A DNA stretch of 64,000 nucleotides from Candidatus Mediterraneibacter surreyensis (GCA_019118885.1 DWYB01000079.1:48947-112946), one strand, 5' to 3'; positions 1 to 8,335 are shown, counted from the stretch's first letter. Notes: generated from the sequence alone by a model not told the origin. Made by a program: numbers and translations.

Positions 1-174
1 AAACTCCTGGCAGAAGCGAATATGCCGCTTCTGGATTACCTCACATTCCCGCCAGGAACCGTGATCAACGTACCGGACGTCCCGGAGGACTACGATACCG
101 AGGATACGGTCTTCTGGCGGCAGGAGGCCAGCGAGGAACCCTATTCATCCGTAGAGGAGGACGGCGATGAGTAA
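1..174 (+). CDS. Phage tail protein X (P2 gpX-like), 5' end missing
   Basis: The frame is open from base 1 and ends with TAA at 172-174, giving the last 57 residues. The text 'LLAEANMPLLDYLTFPPGT' matches the end of the small LysM-like gpX tail proteins, in which a leucine-rich stretch is followed by a proline-rich PPG turn and a V-x-V-P strand. An acidic tail follows. The stop overlaps the start of the next tail gene by 8 bases, so the two are translationally coupled. In P2-type tails gpX is a LysM-like tail-assembly protein. The start lies outside the window. Confidence 0.75.
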   Translation, partial: KLLAEANMPLLDYLTFPPGTVINVPDVPEDYDTEDTVFWRQEASEEPYSSVEEDGDE

Positions 175-1447
175 CGCAAGAAAAGCAGTGCCAAGCCTCT
201 CCTTTAACGGAAAGAACGTCAGCACAAAGCTGGCGGAATACCTGGAAAGCGTATCCTGTGAGGACGTGGCATCCGGGAGCAGCGACAGTATAGACATTAC
301 GCTCCAGAACATCGACATGAAGTGGATGAACCAGTGGTATCCGACCAAAGGGGACAAGATCAGCGGCACCGTTACATTCCAGGACTGGAATAAAGACGGG
401 GAAAACCTGAAGCTGGACTGCGGGACATTCATTCTGGATGAGGTAAAATTCTCCGGCGGCCCGCTGAAGGTATCCCTCGGAGGCGTGGCAATCCCGGCCA
501 ATGAGTCCTTCAAAGTCCGGGAGCGCACAAAGACCTGGAAAAACGTCACGATCAAGAATATTGCCAATGAGATTGCAAAGCGGTACGGCCTGTCCCTTTC
601 CTACAGCGGACCGACCATCACGATAGCGAGCATTGAACAGTCCGATAAGACAGACAGCGCCTTTTTATATGATCTCTGCAAAAAATACGGGCTTTCCATG
701 AAGGTGTTCAACAACAAGATTGTGATCTATGACCAGACCCAGCAGGAAAAGAAAGCTGCATCAGCCACGATCACAAGGGACTCCTTTATTGATGATGAAT
801 GGGAATATACGGACTCCATCGAGGGGACGTACACCGGGGCGAGGATTTCCTACAAATCCGGAGAAGACAATGAGGAAATCAGTGTCTATCTCGGATTAAA
901 GGCTGAGAACGCCGCCGGGAGCCGGGTCTTAAACATTACAGAGGTGGCGGACGACTACGATGCCGCCTATTACATGGCGGCGGCGCAGGTCAATCAGTCC
1001 AATGAACAGGCGACCACCATCTCCGGAAAGATCTGGCCAAACCCAAAAATCTGCGCCGGAATCTGCGTGACCATTTCAGGGATGGGGAAAGCTAACGGGA
1101 AGTATTTTGTGGATAAAAGCACAGTGGAAGTCTCAGACTCCAGGACAACCCAGAGCGTGGAGCTGCATAAGTGCCAGACACGGCTGACCTATACGCCAAA
1201 GCCAAAACCAAAGCCGCAGCCCGCAAAGAAGTCTTACAAGGTCGGAGACATTGTAAACTTCCACGGCGGAACCCACTATGTATCTTCCTGGCCTGGCGCA
1301 AGGGGATACTCGGCACGGGCCGGCAAAGCAAAGATCACGCTCGGACCGGACTGTGCGGGAAACGGCAAGGCGCATCCATGGCACCTGATCCATACAGACA
1401 GTTCATCCAATGTTTATGGCTGGGTAGACGAAGGCACATTCGATTAA
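167..1447 (+). CDS. Baseplate hub protein (P2 gpD / late control D family)
   Basis: 426 residues. The first ~340 residues look like the gp27/gpD hub fold: an N-terminal beta domain with 'SDSIDITLQNIDMKWMNQW', a middle segment 'NIANEIAKRYGLSLSYSG', and 'SAFLYDLCKKYGLSMKVFNN', a pattern typical of Firmicute gpD/XkdQ hubs. After a lysine/proline linker near residue 345 ('PKPKPKPQPAKK') comes a ~70-residue SH3-like tail ('YKVGDIVNFHGGTHYVSSW') of the kind that often binds cell wall. The hub joins tail tube to spike. The ATG at 167 overlaps the gpX stop. Family assignment is by motif and gene order, not by search. Confidence 0.8.
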   Translation: MSNARKAVPSLSFNGKNVSTKLAEYLESVSCEDVASGSSDSIDITLQNIDMKWMNQWYPTKGDKISGTVTFQDWNKDGENLKLDCGTFILDEVKFSGGPLKVSLGGVAIPANESFKVRERTKTWKNVTIKNIANEIAKRYGLSLSYSGPTITIASIEQSDKTDSAFLYDLCKKYGLSMKVFNNKIVIYDQTQQEKKAASATITRDSFIDDEWEYTDSIEGTYTGARISYKSGEDNEEISVYLGLKAENAAGSRVLNITEVADDYDAAYYMAAAQVNQSNEQATTISGKIWPNPKICAGICVTISGMGKANGKYFVDKSTVEVSDSRTTQSVELHKCQTRLTYTPKPKPKPQPAKKSYKVGDIVNFHGGTHYVSSWPGARGYSARAGKAKITLGPDCAGNGKAHPWHLIHTDSSSNVYGWVDEGTFD

Positions 1448-1458
1448 AGGAGGCAGGC

Positions 1459-1899
1459 ATGGCAGAAAGACTGATCCGGATGGGAAAAGTCTCATCCATT
1501 GATTACGCAAACGGGATGATTAGCGTGACATACCCGGACCTGGACAATTCCACTACCGACAACTTCCCGGTGTTTTCCCTAACGGATGAATACAAGATGC
1601 CGGGGATCGGACAGGAAGTCCTTGTCCTCCACATGTCCAACGGGCAGTCGGCGGGGATTGTCATGGGGCGGTACTGGAACAAAGGGAACCGCCCTCCAGT
1701 CAGCGGAGAAAATATCTTCCGCAAGGAACTGGGGAAAGCATTCGGGGAAGCGTACATTCAGTACTCCGGCGGGGACATCACGTTACATGACAAAAAAGGC
1801 ACATCCACGCTCGGCAGCATCCTGGGCAGACTGTCAGAGCTGGAGGAAGAAAACAAGAGCATAAAAAATCGGCTGTCAGCCGTAGAAGCAAAGGTATAG
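1459..1899 (+). CDS. Baseplate assembly / spike protein (gpV-like)
   Basis: 146 residues, starting at ATG 1459 behind AAAGGAGGCAGGC. The N-terminal OB-like domain carries 'GKVSSIDYANGMISVTYPD' and 'MPGIGQEVLVLHMSNGQSAG', the signature of phage baseplate assembly protein V. A short beta segment ('YIQYSGGDITLHDKKG') and a C-terminal coiled coil ('LSELEEENKSIKNRLSAVEAK', split here by function rather than domain) follow. The usual membrane-piercing needle tip is short or absent. gpV forms the central spike under the hub encoded just upstream. The gene order D-V-U-W-J-I supports the call. Confidence 0.8.
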   Translation: MAERLIRMGKVSSIDYANGMISVTYPDLDNSTTDNFPVFSLTDEYKMPGIGQEVLVLHMSNGQSAGIVMGRYWNKGNRPPVSGENIFRKELGKAFGEAYIQYSGGDITLHDKKGTSTLGSILGRLSELEEENKSIKNRLSAVEAKV

Positions 1900-1909
1900 G
1901 AGGCAGGAT

Positions 1910-2305
1910 ATGGCAATCGGAAACTGGGGGAGTGTGATCAAGTTTGAAGTCAGCACCAGGAAAATGCTGACCTTTCAGAATATGAAGCGCACCGTCTCCG
2001 GGCGCTGGGAAAGCCACTCCATCCTGAACAAAAAACCAAAAGGGGAATTCAAGGGGCCGGACGCATCCGGCGTGACACTGGACATCCTTCTCTCTGCCGG
2101 ACACGGGGTAAGCCCCAGAACGATGATAAACAATATCGAGGCAGCCGTGGAAAGCGGAAGGGCAGAATACCTCTACATCGGAGGAAAGAAAGTCGGAAGC
2201 GGCAAACAGGTCATTGAAAGCGTCAGTGAAACCTGGGATGAGGTGTGGAACAACGGGGAGCTGGTAAAGGCGACCGTTTCTTTGACATTTTCTGAATACA
2301 GTTAG
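1910..2305 (+). CDS. Phage tail protein (P2 gpU-like)
   Basis: 131 residues. 'FEVSTRKMLTFQNMKRTVSG' followed by 'RWESHSILNKKPKGEF', a glycine-containing loop and 'VSLTFSEY' at the end fit the gpU family, which caps or completes the tail tube in P2-like phages. The gene follows gpV by 10 bases with GGAGG in the gap. Nothing is unusual about length or composition. Confidence 0.75.
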   Translation: MAIGNWGSVIKFEVSTRKMLTFQNMKRTVSGRWESHSILNKKPKGEFKGPDASGVTLDILLSAGHGVSPRTMINNIEAAVESGRAEYLYIGGKKVGSGKQVIESVSETWDEVWNNGELVKATVSLTFSEYS

Positions 2306-2315
2306 GAGGCGGGGC

Positions 2316-2627
2316 ATGAAAGAGATTGATACGATCACAGTCACAAGCAGCACAGAAGGACTGGACATCCAGCGCATAGACGCTGAACTGAAAGCCCTCA
2401 TCCTGGCAACAGAAGGGATGATACCGGGAAGCAGGAACTTCGGCCTGGCAGGGGAATTCTTAACAAGGCCGCCCCTGGAGGCGGCAAACCTTCTCGCCAT
2501 TGAACTGGAGGAAAAGGTATCTGAGTACATCCCGGAAATTACTATCGCAAGCGTGGAGATGCGCCCAACCAAGACGCTTGGCTCCATGAGCGTGACCATT
2601 TACGTGGAAAGGAGGGATGGCATATGA
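2316..2627 (+). CDS. Baseplate wedge protein (gpW/gp25-like)
   Basis: 103 residues. The text 'ALILATEGMIPGSRNFGLAG' matches the conserved stretch of gp25-like wedge proteins, in which a start-up helix is followed by the T-x-x-G-x-x-P/R-x-x-x-x-G element. Its predicted role is in the inner baseplate wedge, upstream of gpJ. The stop codon overlaps the gpJ start (2624) as ATGA, showing tight coupling. Confidence 0.7.
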   Translation: MKEIDTITVTSSTEGLDIQRIDAELKALILATEGMIPGSRNFGLAGEFLTRPPLEAANLLAIELEEKVSEYIPEITIASVEMRPTKTLGSMSVTIYVERRDGI

Positions 2628-3766
2628 TACCGGAACTTGAAAACTTACCAGAGGTCAGTTTTATAGACAACATTACACTGGACGACATCCAGAACCAGAT
2701 GCAGGCGGACTTCGAGCAGCGGTACGAAACGTTGACCGGGCGGCCATGCACACTCAGAAGAGCAGATCCGGCGGCGCTCATTTTATACGCCTGTTCGATC
2801 CAGATCTTTCAGGCCTGCCTGTTCGTAGACCGGGCAGGAAAGCAGGATCTGCTGAAATACTCTTACGGGGAGTACCTGGACAATATCGCCGCCGGAAAAG
2901 GCATAACCAGGCTGGATGCAAAACCAGCCGTGACGACTATCCGGTTTACTCTTTCAGAAGAAATGACAGGGGCGGCGGCAATCCCAGAGGGAACCAGGGT
3001 AACAAATGGGGAGATTTACTTTCAAACCGATGAGTACGCTGAAATCCAGGCGGGAGAACTGACCGTGGATGTTTCCTGTACCTGTCAGACAGACGGGGCA
3101 AGCGGAAACGACATCGCCGTGGGAGAGGTCAATATCCTTGTGGATCCGCTCCCGTACATTAAAAGCGTGGCCAACACGGAGATCACGTCCGGCGGCGCTG
3201 ACATCGAAGATGATGACAGCCTTGCAGAGAGAGTATTCCTTGCGCCCAGCAGCTACAGCGTGGCCGGCCCGGACGATGCTTATGAGTATTTCACAAAGGA
3301 ATATAATCAGGGAATTATAAGCGTCACAGTTACAAGTCCGGAACCGGCAGAAGTAGAAATCCGCTTTTTGATGGAAGACGGGGCGATCCCGACATCAACG
3401 GTCATGAACGGTCTGAAAGAATATCTGCAGGATAACAAAATCCGCCCGCTGACAGACCATGTGACTGTTATTGCACCGGAGCAGCAGCAGTTCAACATCA
3501 ATCTGACCTACTACATCAACCGGAGCGACCAGGCAAAGGCAAACACCATACAGGAAGCTGTGCAGGCGGCCGTTGAGGAGTATATCAAGTGGCAGACCTA
3601 CACCATCGGAAGGGACATCAATCCATCAGAATTGACGAAACGGATCATCGAAGCCGGGGCAAAGAGAGTAGAGATCACTTCCCCGGTATTTACGACCGTA
3701 GAGCCAAATACGGTGGCCAGGATTGGGCAGAAAACGGTGACATACGGAGGGCTTGAGAATGATTAG
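2624..3766 (+). CDS. Baseplate assembly protein J (gpJ-like)
   Basis: 380 residues. The protein begins 'MIPELENLPEVSFIDNITLDD', here cited only as its N-terminus, and contains the gpJ marks 'DRAGKQDLLKYSYGEYLDN', 'PEGTRVTNGEIYFQTDE' and 'DDDSLAERVFLAPSSYSVAG'. gpJ proteins build the baseplate wedge ring with gpW and gpI. It overlaps gpW at its 5' end and gpI at its 3' end. Full family length, no break seen. Confidence 0.85.
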   Translation: MIPELENLPEVSFIDNITLDDIQNQMQADFEQRYETLTGRPCTLRRADPAALILYACSIQIFQACLFVDRAGKQDLLKYSYGEYLDNIAAGKGITRLDAKPAVTTIRFTLSEEMTGAAAIPEGTRVTNGEIYFQTDEYAEIQAGELTVDVSCTCQTDGASGNDIAVGEVNILVDPLPYIKSVANTEITSGGADIEDDDSLAERVFLAPSSYSVAGPDDAYEYFTKEYNQGIISVTVTSPEPAEVEIRFLMEDGAIPTSTVMNGLKEYLQDNKIRPLTDHVTVIAPEQQQFNINLTYYINRSDQAKANTIQEAVQAAVEEYIKWQTYTIGRDINPSELTKRIIEAGAKRVEITSPVFTTVEPNTVARIGQKTVTYGGLEND

Positions 3767-4664
3767 ATTTGAAGATGGAGAACTCTTAAACCTCCTGCCC
3801 GTGAGCATGGCGAACGACATCGAAACACAGTGTATCAGCTACGCTCTTCAGAAGCAGATCCAGAAACTCCTTTACCACGCCAGCCGGACCAGGACCGTGG
3901 CCATGATCGACCTGCTCCCGGAAACCGTGTTGGACGTGCTGGCAACGGAACTTCGGACCCCGTACTACCAGGAAGACATGGACATCGACACCAAGCGCAG
4001 CATCATCAAGCGGACGCTTCTCTGGCATACCAGGGCAGGAACGCCAAGCGCCGTAGAGGAATTAATTGAGGTCGTATTCGGAGAAGGAAGCATTGTGGAG
4101 TGGTTCGATTATGACGAGCCGCCCTACACCCCGGCGACTTTTGACATCATAACCAATGCCCAGATGACGGAAGACATGGCGGAATATTTCCTCTCCATCA
4201 TCCTCCGGGTAAAGAACACCCGATCCCACATCCGCAGGATCCTTGTAATAAGGAAGATGGATATGGACGAGCGGATCGGGGCCGGCGTTGTAGCAAGGCC
4301 GGAAGTCCCGGTATTAAATCATTACTCCGGAGCATTGTCCCCGGGCATGACAGCGACGGTAGGCGCCGGGGCGGTATCCAGCCCGGCAGAAACAATTATG
4401 AACTCCCCGCAGGGGCGCAAAGCCACCTTAAACGGGGATACAAGGATGGCGGCAGGAGCAATCAGCCATCCGCAGGAAACCATAGGGAATTGCGTAGCCC
4501 CGGCACAAGAATCAGCGGGTGCGGCGCTTCACGCTGCGGCAGCGGCGTGGGCAAGTACCGCTATCCGCATTCTGAACGGCGGGACAAAGCAGGCGGCGGG
4601 GATCTCCGCAATGCAGAAGACAGCCGCCGGAGCTGCGTTCAATTCTGAAATAGAAATCCAATAG
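3759..4664 (+). CDS. Phage tail protein I (gpI-like) with alanine/glycine-rich tail
   Basis: 301 residues from ATG 3759, which is preceded by GGAGGGCTTGAGA; the TTG six bases earlier lacks its own site. Residues 1-~170 are a typical gpI domain ('LLPETVLDVLATELRTPYYQ', 'KRTLLWHTRAGTPSAVEELI', 'FGEGSIVEWFDYDEPPYTP'). The last ~130 residues are a low-complexity A/G/T-rich stretch with loosely repeated 'GAG..S.P.ETI.N' units, seen in Clostridia phages and probably a connector to the fibre. gpI bridges baseplate wedge and fibre. Confidence 0.8.
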   Translation: MIRFEDGELLNLLPVSMANDIETQCISYALQKQIQKLLYHASRTRTVAMIDLLPETVLDVLATELRTPYYQEDMDIDTKRSIIKRTLLWHTRAGTPSAVEELIEVVFGEGSIVEWFDYDEPPYTPATFDIITNAQMTEDMAEYFLSIILRVKNTRSHIRRILVIRKMDMDERIGAGVVARPEVPVLNHYSGALSPGMTATVGAGAVSSPAETIMNSPQGRKATLNGDTRMAAGAISHPQETIGNCVAPAQESAGAALHAAAAAWASTAIRILNGGTKQAAGISAMQKTAAGAAFNSEIEIQ

Positions 4665-4678
4665 AAGGAGGAAAACCA

Positions 4679-5233
4679 ATGGCAGGAGTTTTTAAACAGG
4701 CCGTACTGACGGCAAAAGGAATCGCTCTGCTGGCAAAAGCCCAGGCCGGGGAATGCACCATCAACCTGACGAAAGCCGCAGCCGGAAACGGCTCTTATTC
4801 AGACGGGGAGGCGCTCATCAACCGGACATCCCTGAAGGCACAGAAGCAGACGTTCCCACTTACCACAGTCACGACCCAGAATCAGACCAACGTGTATGTC
4901 AAATTTATCATGACAAACAAACAGGACAGCGGGAACCTGCAGAATGGCTACTACGTGAAAGAGGTCGGCATCTTTGCGAATGACCCAGACGATGGAGAAA
5001 TCCTCTACGCTATCGCTATCGCAGAGACGGATCAGTGGGATTATATGCCCGCATACAATGACCTACTTCCGTCCACCATTACCGTGGACTTCTTAACCGA
5101 GGTGGCAAATGCTGACGAGGTCGTGATCGAAACGCCAAACGAGACATATCTGTACGACCAGACAACAGGGCAGAAATACGTCCTGGGCGTTGACAACGGC
5201 TTACTTTATTTTGAGGAGGTAGAAGGAGCATGA
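4679..5233 (+). CDS. Tail-collar / fibre attachment protein
   Basis: 184 residues behind GAAGGAGG. The sequence 'VLTAKGIALLAKAQAGE' and 'NGYYVKEVGIFANDPDDGEI' are hallmarks of the DUF3751 tail-collar fibre N-terminal domain that attaches fibres to the baseplate. It is shorter than classical fibre proteins and stops where a receptor-binding shaft would begin. The next gene, overlapping by ATGA, is the DGR target, so this is probably the adaptor that carries the variable protein. That partnership is inferred from the overlap and order. Confidence 0.7.
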   Translation: MAGVFKQAVLTAKGIALLAKAQAGECTINLTKAAAGNGSYSDGEALINRTSLKAQKQTFPLTTVTTQNQTNVYVKFIMTNKQDSGNLQNGYYVKEVGIFANDPDDGEILYAIAIAETDQWDYMPAYNDLLPSTITVDFLTEVANADEVVIETPNETYLYDQTTGQKYVLGVDNGLLYFEEVEGA

Positions 5234-6495
5234 GCAGAATCTATGTAGCAGACAAAGAGACACTGGACAAGTGTTATAACATCCTGTCGGCAGACGGAAC
5301 CTATGGCTTTATTGAGCATTGCGCCATCTTAAGCCCGACAGAACGCATCGAGTACATCGGGATGAATGCGGACTACACGCCGCTGACCGTAAACAAAAGT
5401 ACCGGAGAAGCGTCACTTAATTCATGGGCAGATTTCCCGGTTATTCTCGGAAACAAACCTTGGATGGTAAAGAGCGATGGAACACCGGACTACAGACTGG
5501 ACGAAGACGACTACACCAAGAGAGAGGATGGGACGGCATCCGATGTGGCAAACACCAGCTACGATGGCGGTGCTTTCGCATGGATCCCCAAGATCTACAA
5601 ACAGGAGTACATGCTGGGGAACGACCGAGTGGTCAAATTCTCCATGAATAAAAAAGACGGCTTCGAAGCAGTGGGATTTATTGACGAAGACGGGAATGAG
5701 CTGGAGGGCGTATGGATCCCGATGTTTTACGGATCCATTGTAAGCGACAAGATGAAAAGCATTTCCGGCGTCCAGCCTGTCTACAGTAAAACTACGGCCC
5801 AGGAGAAGACGGCCATTGATGCATTCGGAACCAGGGCGAAGTTCTTCGGTGGGGCAATCGTGAACACGCTGACAGACCTGCTGATCATGTTCGGAAAGAG
5901 CGCCAATACCCAGGCAGTCTATGGAAACGGAAACATGAGTGGATACGATGCAGGCCTGGAGCCGACCATGGGCGTGAAGCAGAACGCCGTCATCGGAGGC
6001 GGCCAGTTCTATGGAACCAGCGATGGCAAGTCACTGAACAAGATCCTGCACTCCATTGTCCTCGGCTCATGGCAGCAGTGGATGCGTGACCCGTACACCC
6101 TGTTGGTAAACGGACGCTTCAAGGTAAGCAAGGATTACTCCTACGACCTTACCGGAGCTACGTATGAAGACACCGGGATCACACTCCCGAAGATCATGAC
6201 GGAAGATGACGAGCCGACCCAGAAGACAGGACCGTTCTATCCGCACAAATACCAGACGGTACCCGGCTTCGGAGCGCTCCCGGTTTACCCGTATAAAGGA
6301 AGCACTTCCACAGGCGGATGTGACGGATTATGGCAGAACGTGGAGATCACGGCTGTCGCCCGTCGGTTCGGCTATTGCGGCGTTGGCACGAATGTTGGGC
6401 TGCGGTGCTTGGCTGTGAGCGGCACCGCCGGGGATGCGAACTGGGGCATCGGCGCCGCCATTCTTCTCCTGCCTCCTGTCGGCGTAGCCGCATAG
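5230..6495 (+). CDS. DGR variable protein: tail receptor-binding candidate with C-type-lectin-like C-terminus
   Basis: 421 residues, overlapping the upstream fibre adaptor. The C-terminal part has the look of DGR targets with a formylglycine-enzyme/C-lectin-like fold: 'GGAFAWIPKIYKQEYM', a central loop region, 'GSWQQWMRDPYTLLVNGRF' and the variable repeat at residues 375-410. Compared with the template repeat, residues Y382, G384, V385, V389, C393, A395, S397, G398, D402 and G406 differ through changes at template adenines, and R378 through a T-to-G change. The conserved W405 and the GT, GL, AG framework are unchanged. The protein ends 11 residues after the repeat. Its location in the tail operon implies host-receptor recognition. 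Confidence 0.85.
   Translation: MSRIYVADKETLDKCYNILSADGTYGFIEHCAILSPTERIEYIGMNADYTPLTVNKSTGEASLNSWADFPVILGNKPWMVKSDGTPDYRLDEDDYTKREDGTASDVANTSYDGGAFAWIPKIYKQEYMLGNDRVVKFSMNKKDGFEAVGFIDEDGNELEGVWIPMFYGSIVSDKMKSISGVQPVYSKTTAQEKTAIDAFGTRAKFFGGAIVNTLTDLLIMFGKSANTQAVYGNGNMSGYDAGLEPTMGVKQNAVIGGGQFYGTSDGKSLNKILHSIVLGSWQQWMRDPYTLLVNGRFKVSKDYSYDLTGATYEDTGITLPKIMTEDDEPTQKTGPFYPHKYQTVPGFGALPVYPYKGSTSTGGCDGLWQNVEITAVARRFGYCGVGTNVGLRCLAVSGTAGDANWGIGAAILLLPPVGVAA
6351..6459 (+). repeat. DGR variable repeat (VR)
   Basis: 109 nt forming codons 375-410 of the target gene. Aligned gaplessly to 6595-6703 it shows 15 changes at template A (to G, T or C) and one T-to-G change at 6362. The last 13 nt (CATCGGCGCCGCC) are identical to the template and GC-rich, as expected of the initiation-of-mutagenic-homing segment. 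Confidence 0.93.
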
Positions 6496-6500
6496 GGGGT

Positions 6501-6532
6501 CTGGGGGCGTGGCAAAGCCACGATTCCCCCAG
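6501..6532. promoter_or_regulatory. DGR hairpin/cruciform downstream of VR
   Basis: Six bases after the target gene stop, CTGGGGG (6501-6507) pairs with CCCCCAG (6526-6532) and CGTGGC (6508-6513) pairs with GCCACG (6517-6522), with loop AAA and a 3-nt bulge ATT. DGRs such as that of phage BPP-1 need an inverted repeat at this place for efficient mutagenic homing. There is no T-run, so an intrinsic terminator is less likely. Confidence 0.75.
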
Positions 6533-6594
6533 GAGAAAAGTAACGGATTCCACAGCGTAAAAATTTAACAGGGGAGCGGGGCGGTGCCTTTAGG

Positions 6595-6703
6595 GGCTGT
6601 CGCCCTTCGGTTCGGCAATTGCAACAATGGCACGAATGATGGGCTGCGGTACTTGAATGTGAACAACACCGCCGGGAATGCGAACTGGAACATCGGCGCC
6701 GCC
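6595..6703 (+). repeat. DGR template repeat (TR)
   Basis: 109 nt with 25 adenines, 15 of which are replaced in the VR. Read in the target frame it encodes asparagine-rich AAY codons at the diversified places. It lies in a 404-nt stretch without a gene (6496-6899). After it, the frame continues 'LFYLNMEY' and stops, unlike the present target end. The stretch 6704-6899 up to the RT start includes a small GCCTT/AAGGC stem (about 6761-6776) and is the probable spacer RNA from which template-primed cDNA is made. Confidence 0.93.
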
Positions 6704-6899
6704 TTATTCTATCTAAACATGGAATATTAACCAAAGCCGTCCCGCTTCATTTACACCGCTGGCCTTTGAAATAAGGCTTACTCGCCATTACTGGAAAGAT
6801 GAGTGGAAATAAATCCGATACAGGGCGCATGGTAAAGCGGTCGCACCTACCATACGTAGGAGATAGAAGAAAAAATATCTTATAGGAGTACTCGGAAAA

Positions 6900-8135
6900 A
6901 TGAGACGAAAAGCAGTTGACCTCCTATTGCGGAAGGCAGATATGAGAGACACGGGAGGCCACAAAGAGTACAAATATCTGTATCAGCGCATGCTGGACGA
7001 AGAAGTCATTCGGAAAGCATACAAGAAATTACGCAAAGGGAAGACCAAAAGAAACGAGATAATTTATATCGATGCACATCTGGACGAGGAAGTCCAGAAG
7101 ATGCACGACATGATCCTGAACACCAAGCCGCCGGACGTACCCGTGGAACACCCGGAACTGGCGTATCGCCCGCACAGGCGGACACCAAAGATCATATTTG
7201 AACACGGGAAGCACCGGAAGATTTATATGCCGGAGATCCATGAGCAATGGCTCCACCACATCATTGTTCTGATTTTGGAGCCGATCATCACAGCTACCGC
7301 ATACCCATATTCCTGCGGATCATTCCCTAAGAGGGGAGCGCACTACGGGAAGCGGCAGATCGAGCGCTGGATCCGGCGATGCCAGAAGGACATGAGATAC
7401 TTCGCCAAGATGGACATCCGGCATTTTTACGACAACATCCGGCTAAAAATCCTGATGAGGGAACTGCGGATCCGCATCAAAGATGAATGGTTCCTTTACA
7501 TCATCGAATTGTGCCTGCAGGGGTTTTCAAAAGGCGTACCATTGGGATTTTACATTAGCCAGTGGCTGGCCAATTATCTCCTGGAGCCATTGGATCGGTT
7601 CATCACGGAGAAGCTGGGATTGAAGATCATGATGCGCTACATGGACGACATCACGATCTATGCAGCTAATAAGAAAGTGCTGCACCAGGCAATCGCCTTG
7701 ATCAAGCAGTACATCGGGCAAAGGTTCCGGCTGAAACTGAAACGGACCCACCAGGTATGCAGGTTTCACTTCCAGAAGGGCAAGAGAGTCATCGGGAGAG
7801 CGCTGGATTTTATGGGTTTTGTATTCTATCGGAACCGGACAGTGATCCGCAAAGGCACCATGCTCTCAGCGACCAGGACGGCGAGGAAGCTGCACCGGGC
7901 AAAGGAAGCGGGGCGGGGATATTTCGTAAAGCACATGGAAGCCATGCTCAGTTACATGGGATGGTTTACCTGCACGAATTCCTACGGGTGCTACGAGGAA
8001 AGAATCAAGCCGTTTGTTTCAATCGGCAGGATCAAGAAAATCATTTCAAAAATCAAAAGGAGGCAGAACCATGAAGGCATGGACAGTGGAGCGGTGCGAA
8101 AAAAAGCCGCAGGAATTACAGCTTGTGTCGCCTGA
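6900..8135 (+). CDS. DGR reverse transcriptase
   Basis: 411 residues, full length for the family. Motif A 'AKMDIRHFYDNI' gives catalytic Asp172; motif C YMDD lies at 247-250; the segment LGFYISQ at 215-221 fits the [ILV]GxxxSQ motif that replaces QGxxxSP in DGR enzymes. There is no integrase, endonuclease or maturase domain; the C-terminus is basic. It copies the template RNA with errors at adenine and supplies cDNA for replacement of the VR. The ATG has TAGGAG about 11 bases upstream. Its 3' end overlaps the next small phage gene by 65 bases. Confidence 0.93.
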   Translation: MRRKAVDLLLRKADMRDTGGHKEYKYLYQRMLDEEVIRKAYKKLRKGKTKRNEIIYIDAHLDEEVQKMHDMILNTKPPDVPVEHPELAYRPHRRTPKIIFEHGKHRKIYMPEIHEQWLHHIIVLILEPIITATAYPYSCGSFPKRGAHYGKRQIERWIRRCQKDMRYFAKMDIRHFYDNIRLKILMRELRIRIKDEWFLYIIELCLQGFSKGVPLGFYISQWLANYLLEPLDRFITEKLGLKIMMRYMDDITIYAANKKVLHQAIALIKQYIGQRFRLKLKRTHQVCRFHFQKGKRVIGRALDFMGFVFYRNRTVIRKGTMLSATRTARKLHRAKEAGRGYFVKHMEAMLSYMGWFTCTNSYGCYEERIKPFVSIGRIKKIISKIKRRQNHEGMDSGAVRKKAAGITACVA

Positions 8136-8334
8136 CACCTACATCCAGAGGAAAGACATCAAAAAGGTGGACCACGAAGCGACAGAAGATATGCCGGCCT
8201 ATACAGACTATGAGTGCATGAGCCGGGAGATCACGGTATCGGAATACCAGATGCTGGAAAGTATCACGCAAATCAGCAACGAAAAGGCAATTGACGAGTA
8301 CACGCTGCAGCTTATTGAGGAAGGGGTGCTTTAA
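8071..8334 (+). CDS. Small phage tail-region protein, unknown
   Basis: 87 residues, starting at ATG 8071 behind AAAAGGAGGCAGAACC, inside the end of the RT gene in another frame. The text 'TVERCEKKPQELQLVSPDTY' and 'ITVSEYQMLESITQI' is not a family I can name. Proteins of this size often sit just before the XkdX gene in Firmicute tail operons. The strong ribosome binding site and the direct succession of XkdX support that it is real. Confidence 0.65.
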   Translation: MKAWTVERCEKKPQELQLVSPDTYIQRKDIKKVDHEATEDMPAYTDYECMSREITVSEYQMLESITQISNEKAIDEYTLQLIEEGVL

Positions 8335-8335
8335 T

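Larger units (their letters stand above)
5230..8135 (+). mobile_element. Diversity-generating retroelement (target gene, VR, hairpin, TR, RT)
   Basis: All core parts lie in order on one strand: target gene ending with the variable repeat (6351-6459), an inverted repeat just after its stop (6501-6532), the template repeat (6595-6703), a ~196-nt spacer and the reverse transcriptase (6900-8135). The two 109-nt repeats align without gaps and differ at 16 positions, 15 of them at template adenines. No accessory variability determinant (avd) gene of usual size is seen between target and RT or directly after RT. Confidence 0.93.

Noticed and set aside
1778-2599. Long minus-strand open frame across gpV-gpU-gpW
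   Set aside because: It is antisense to three well-supported tail genes and its translation has no recognisable domain.
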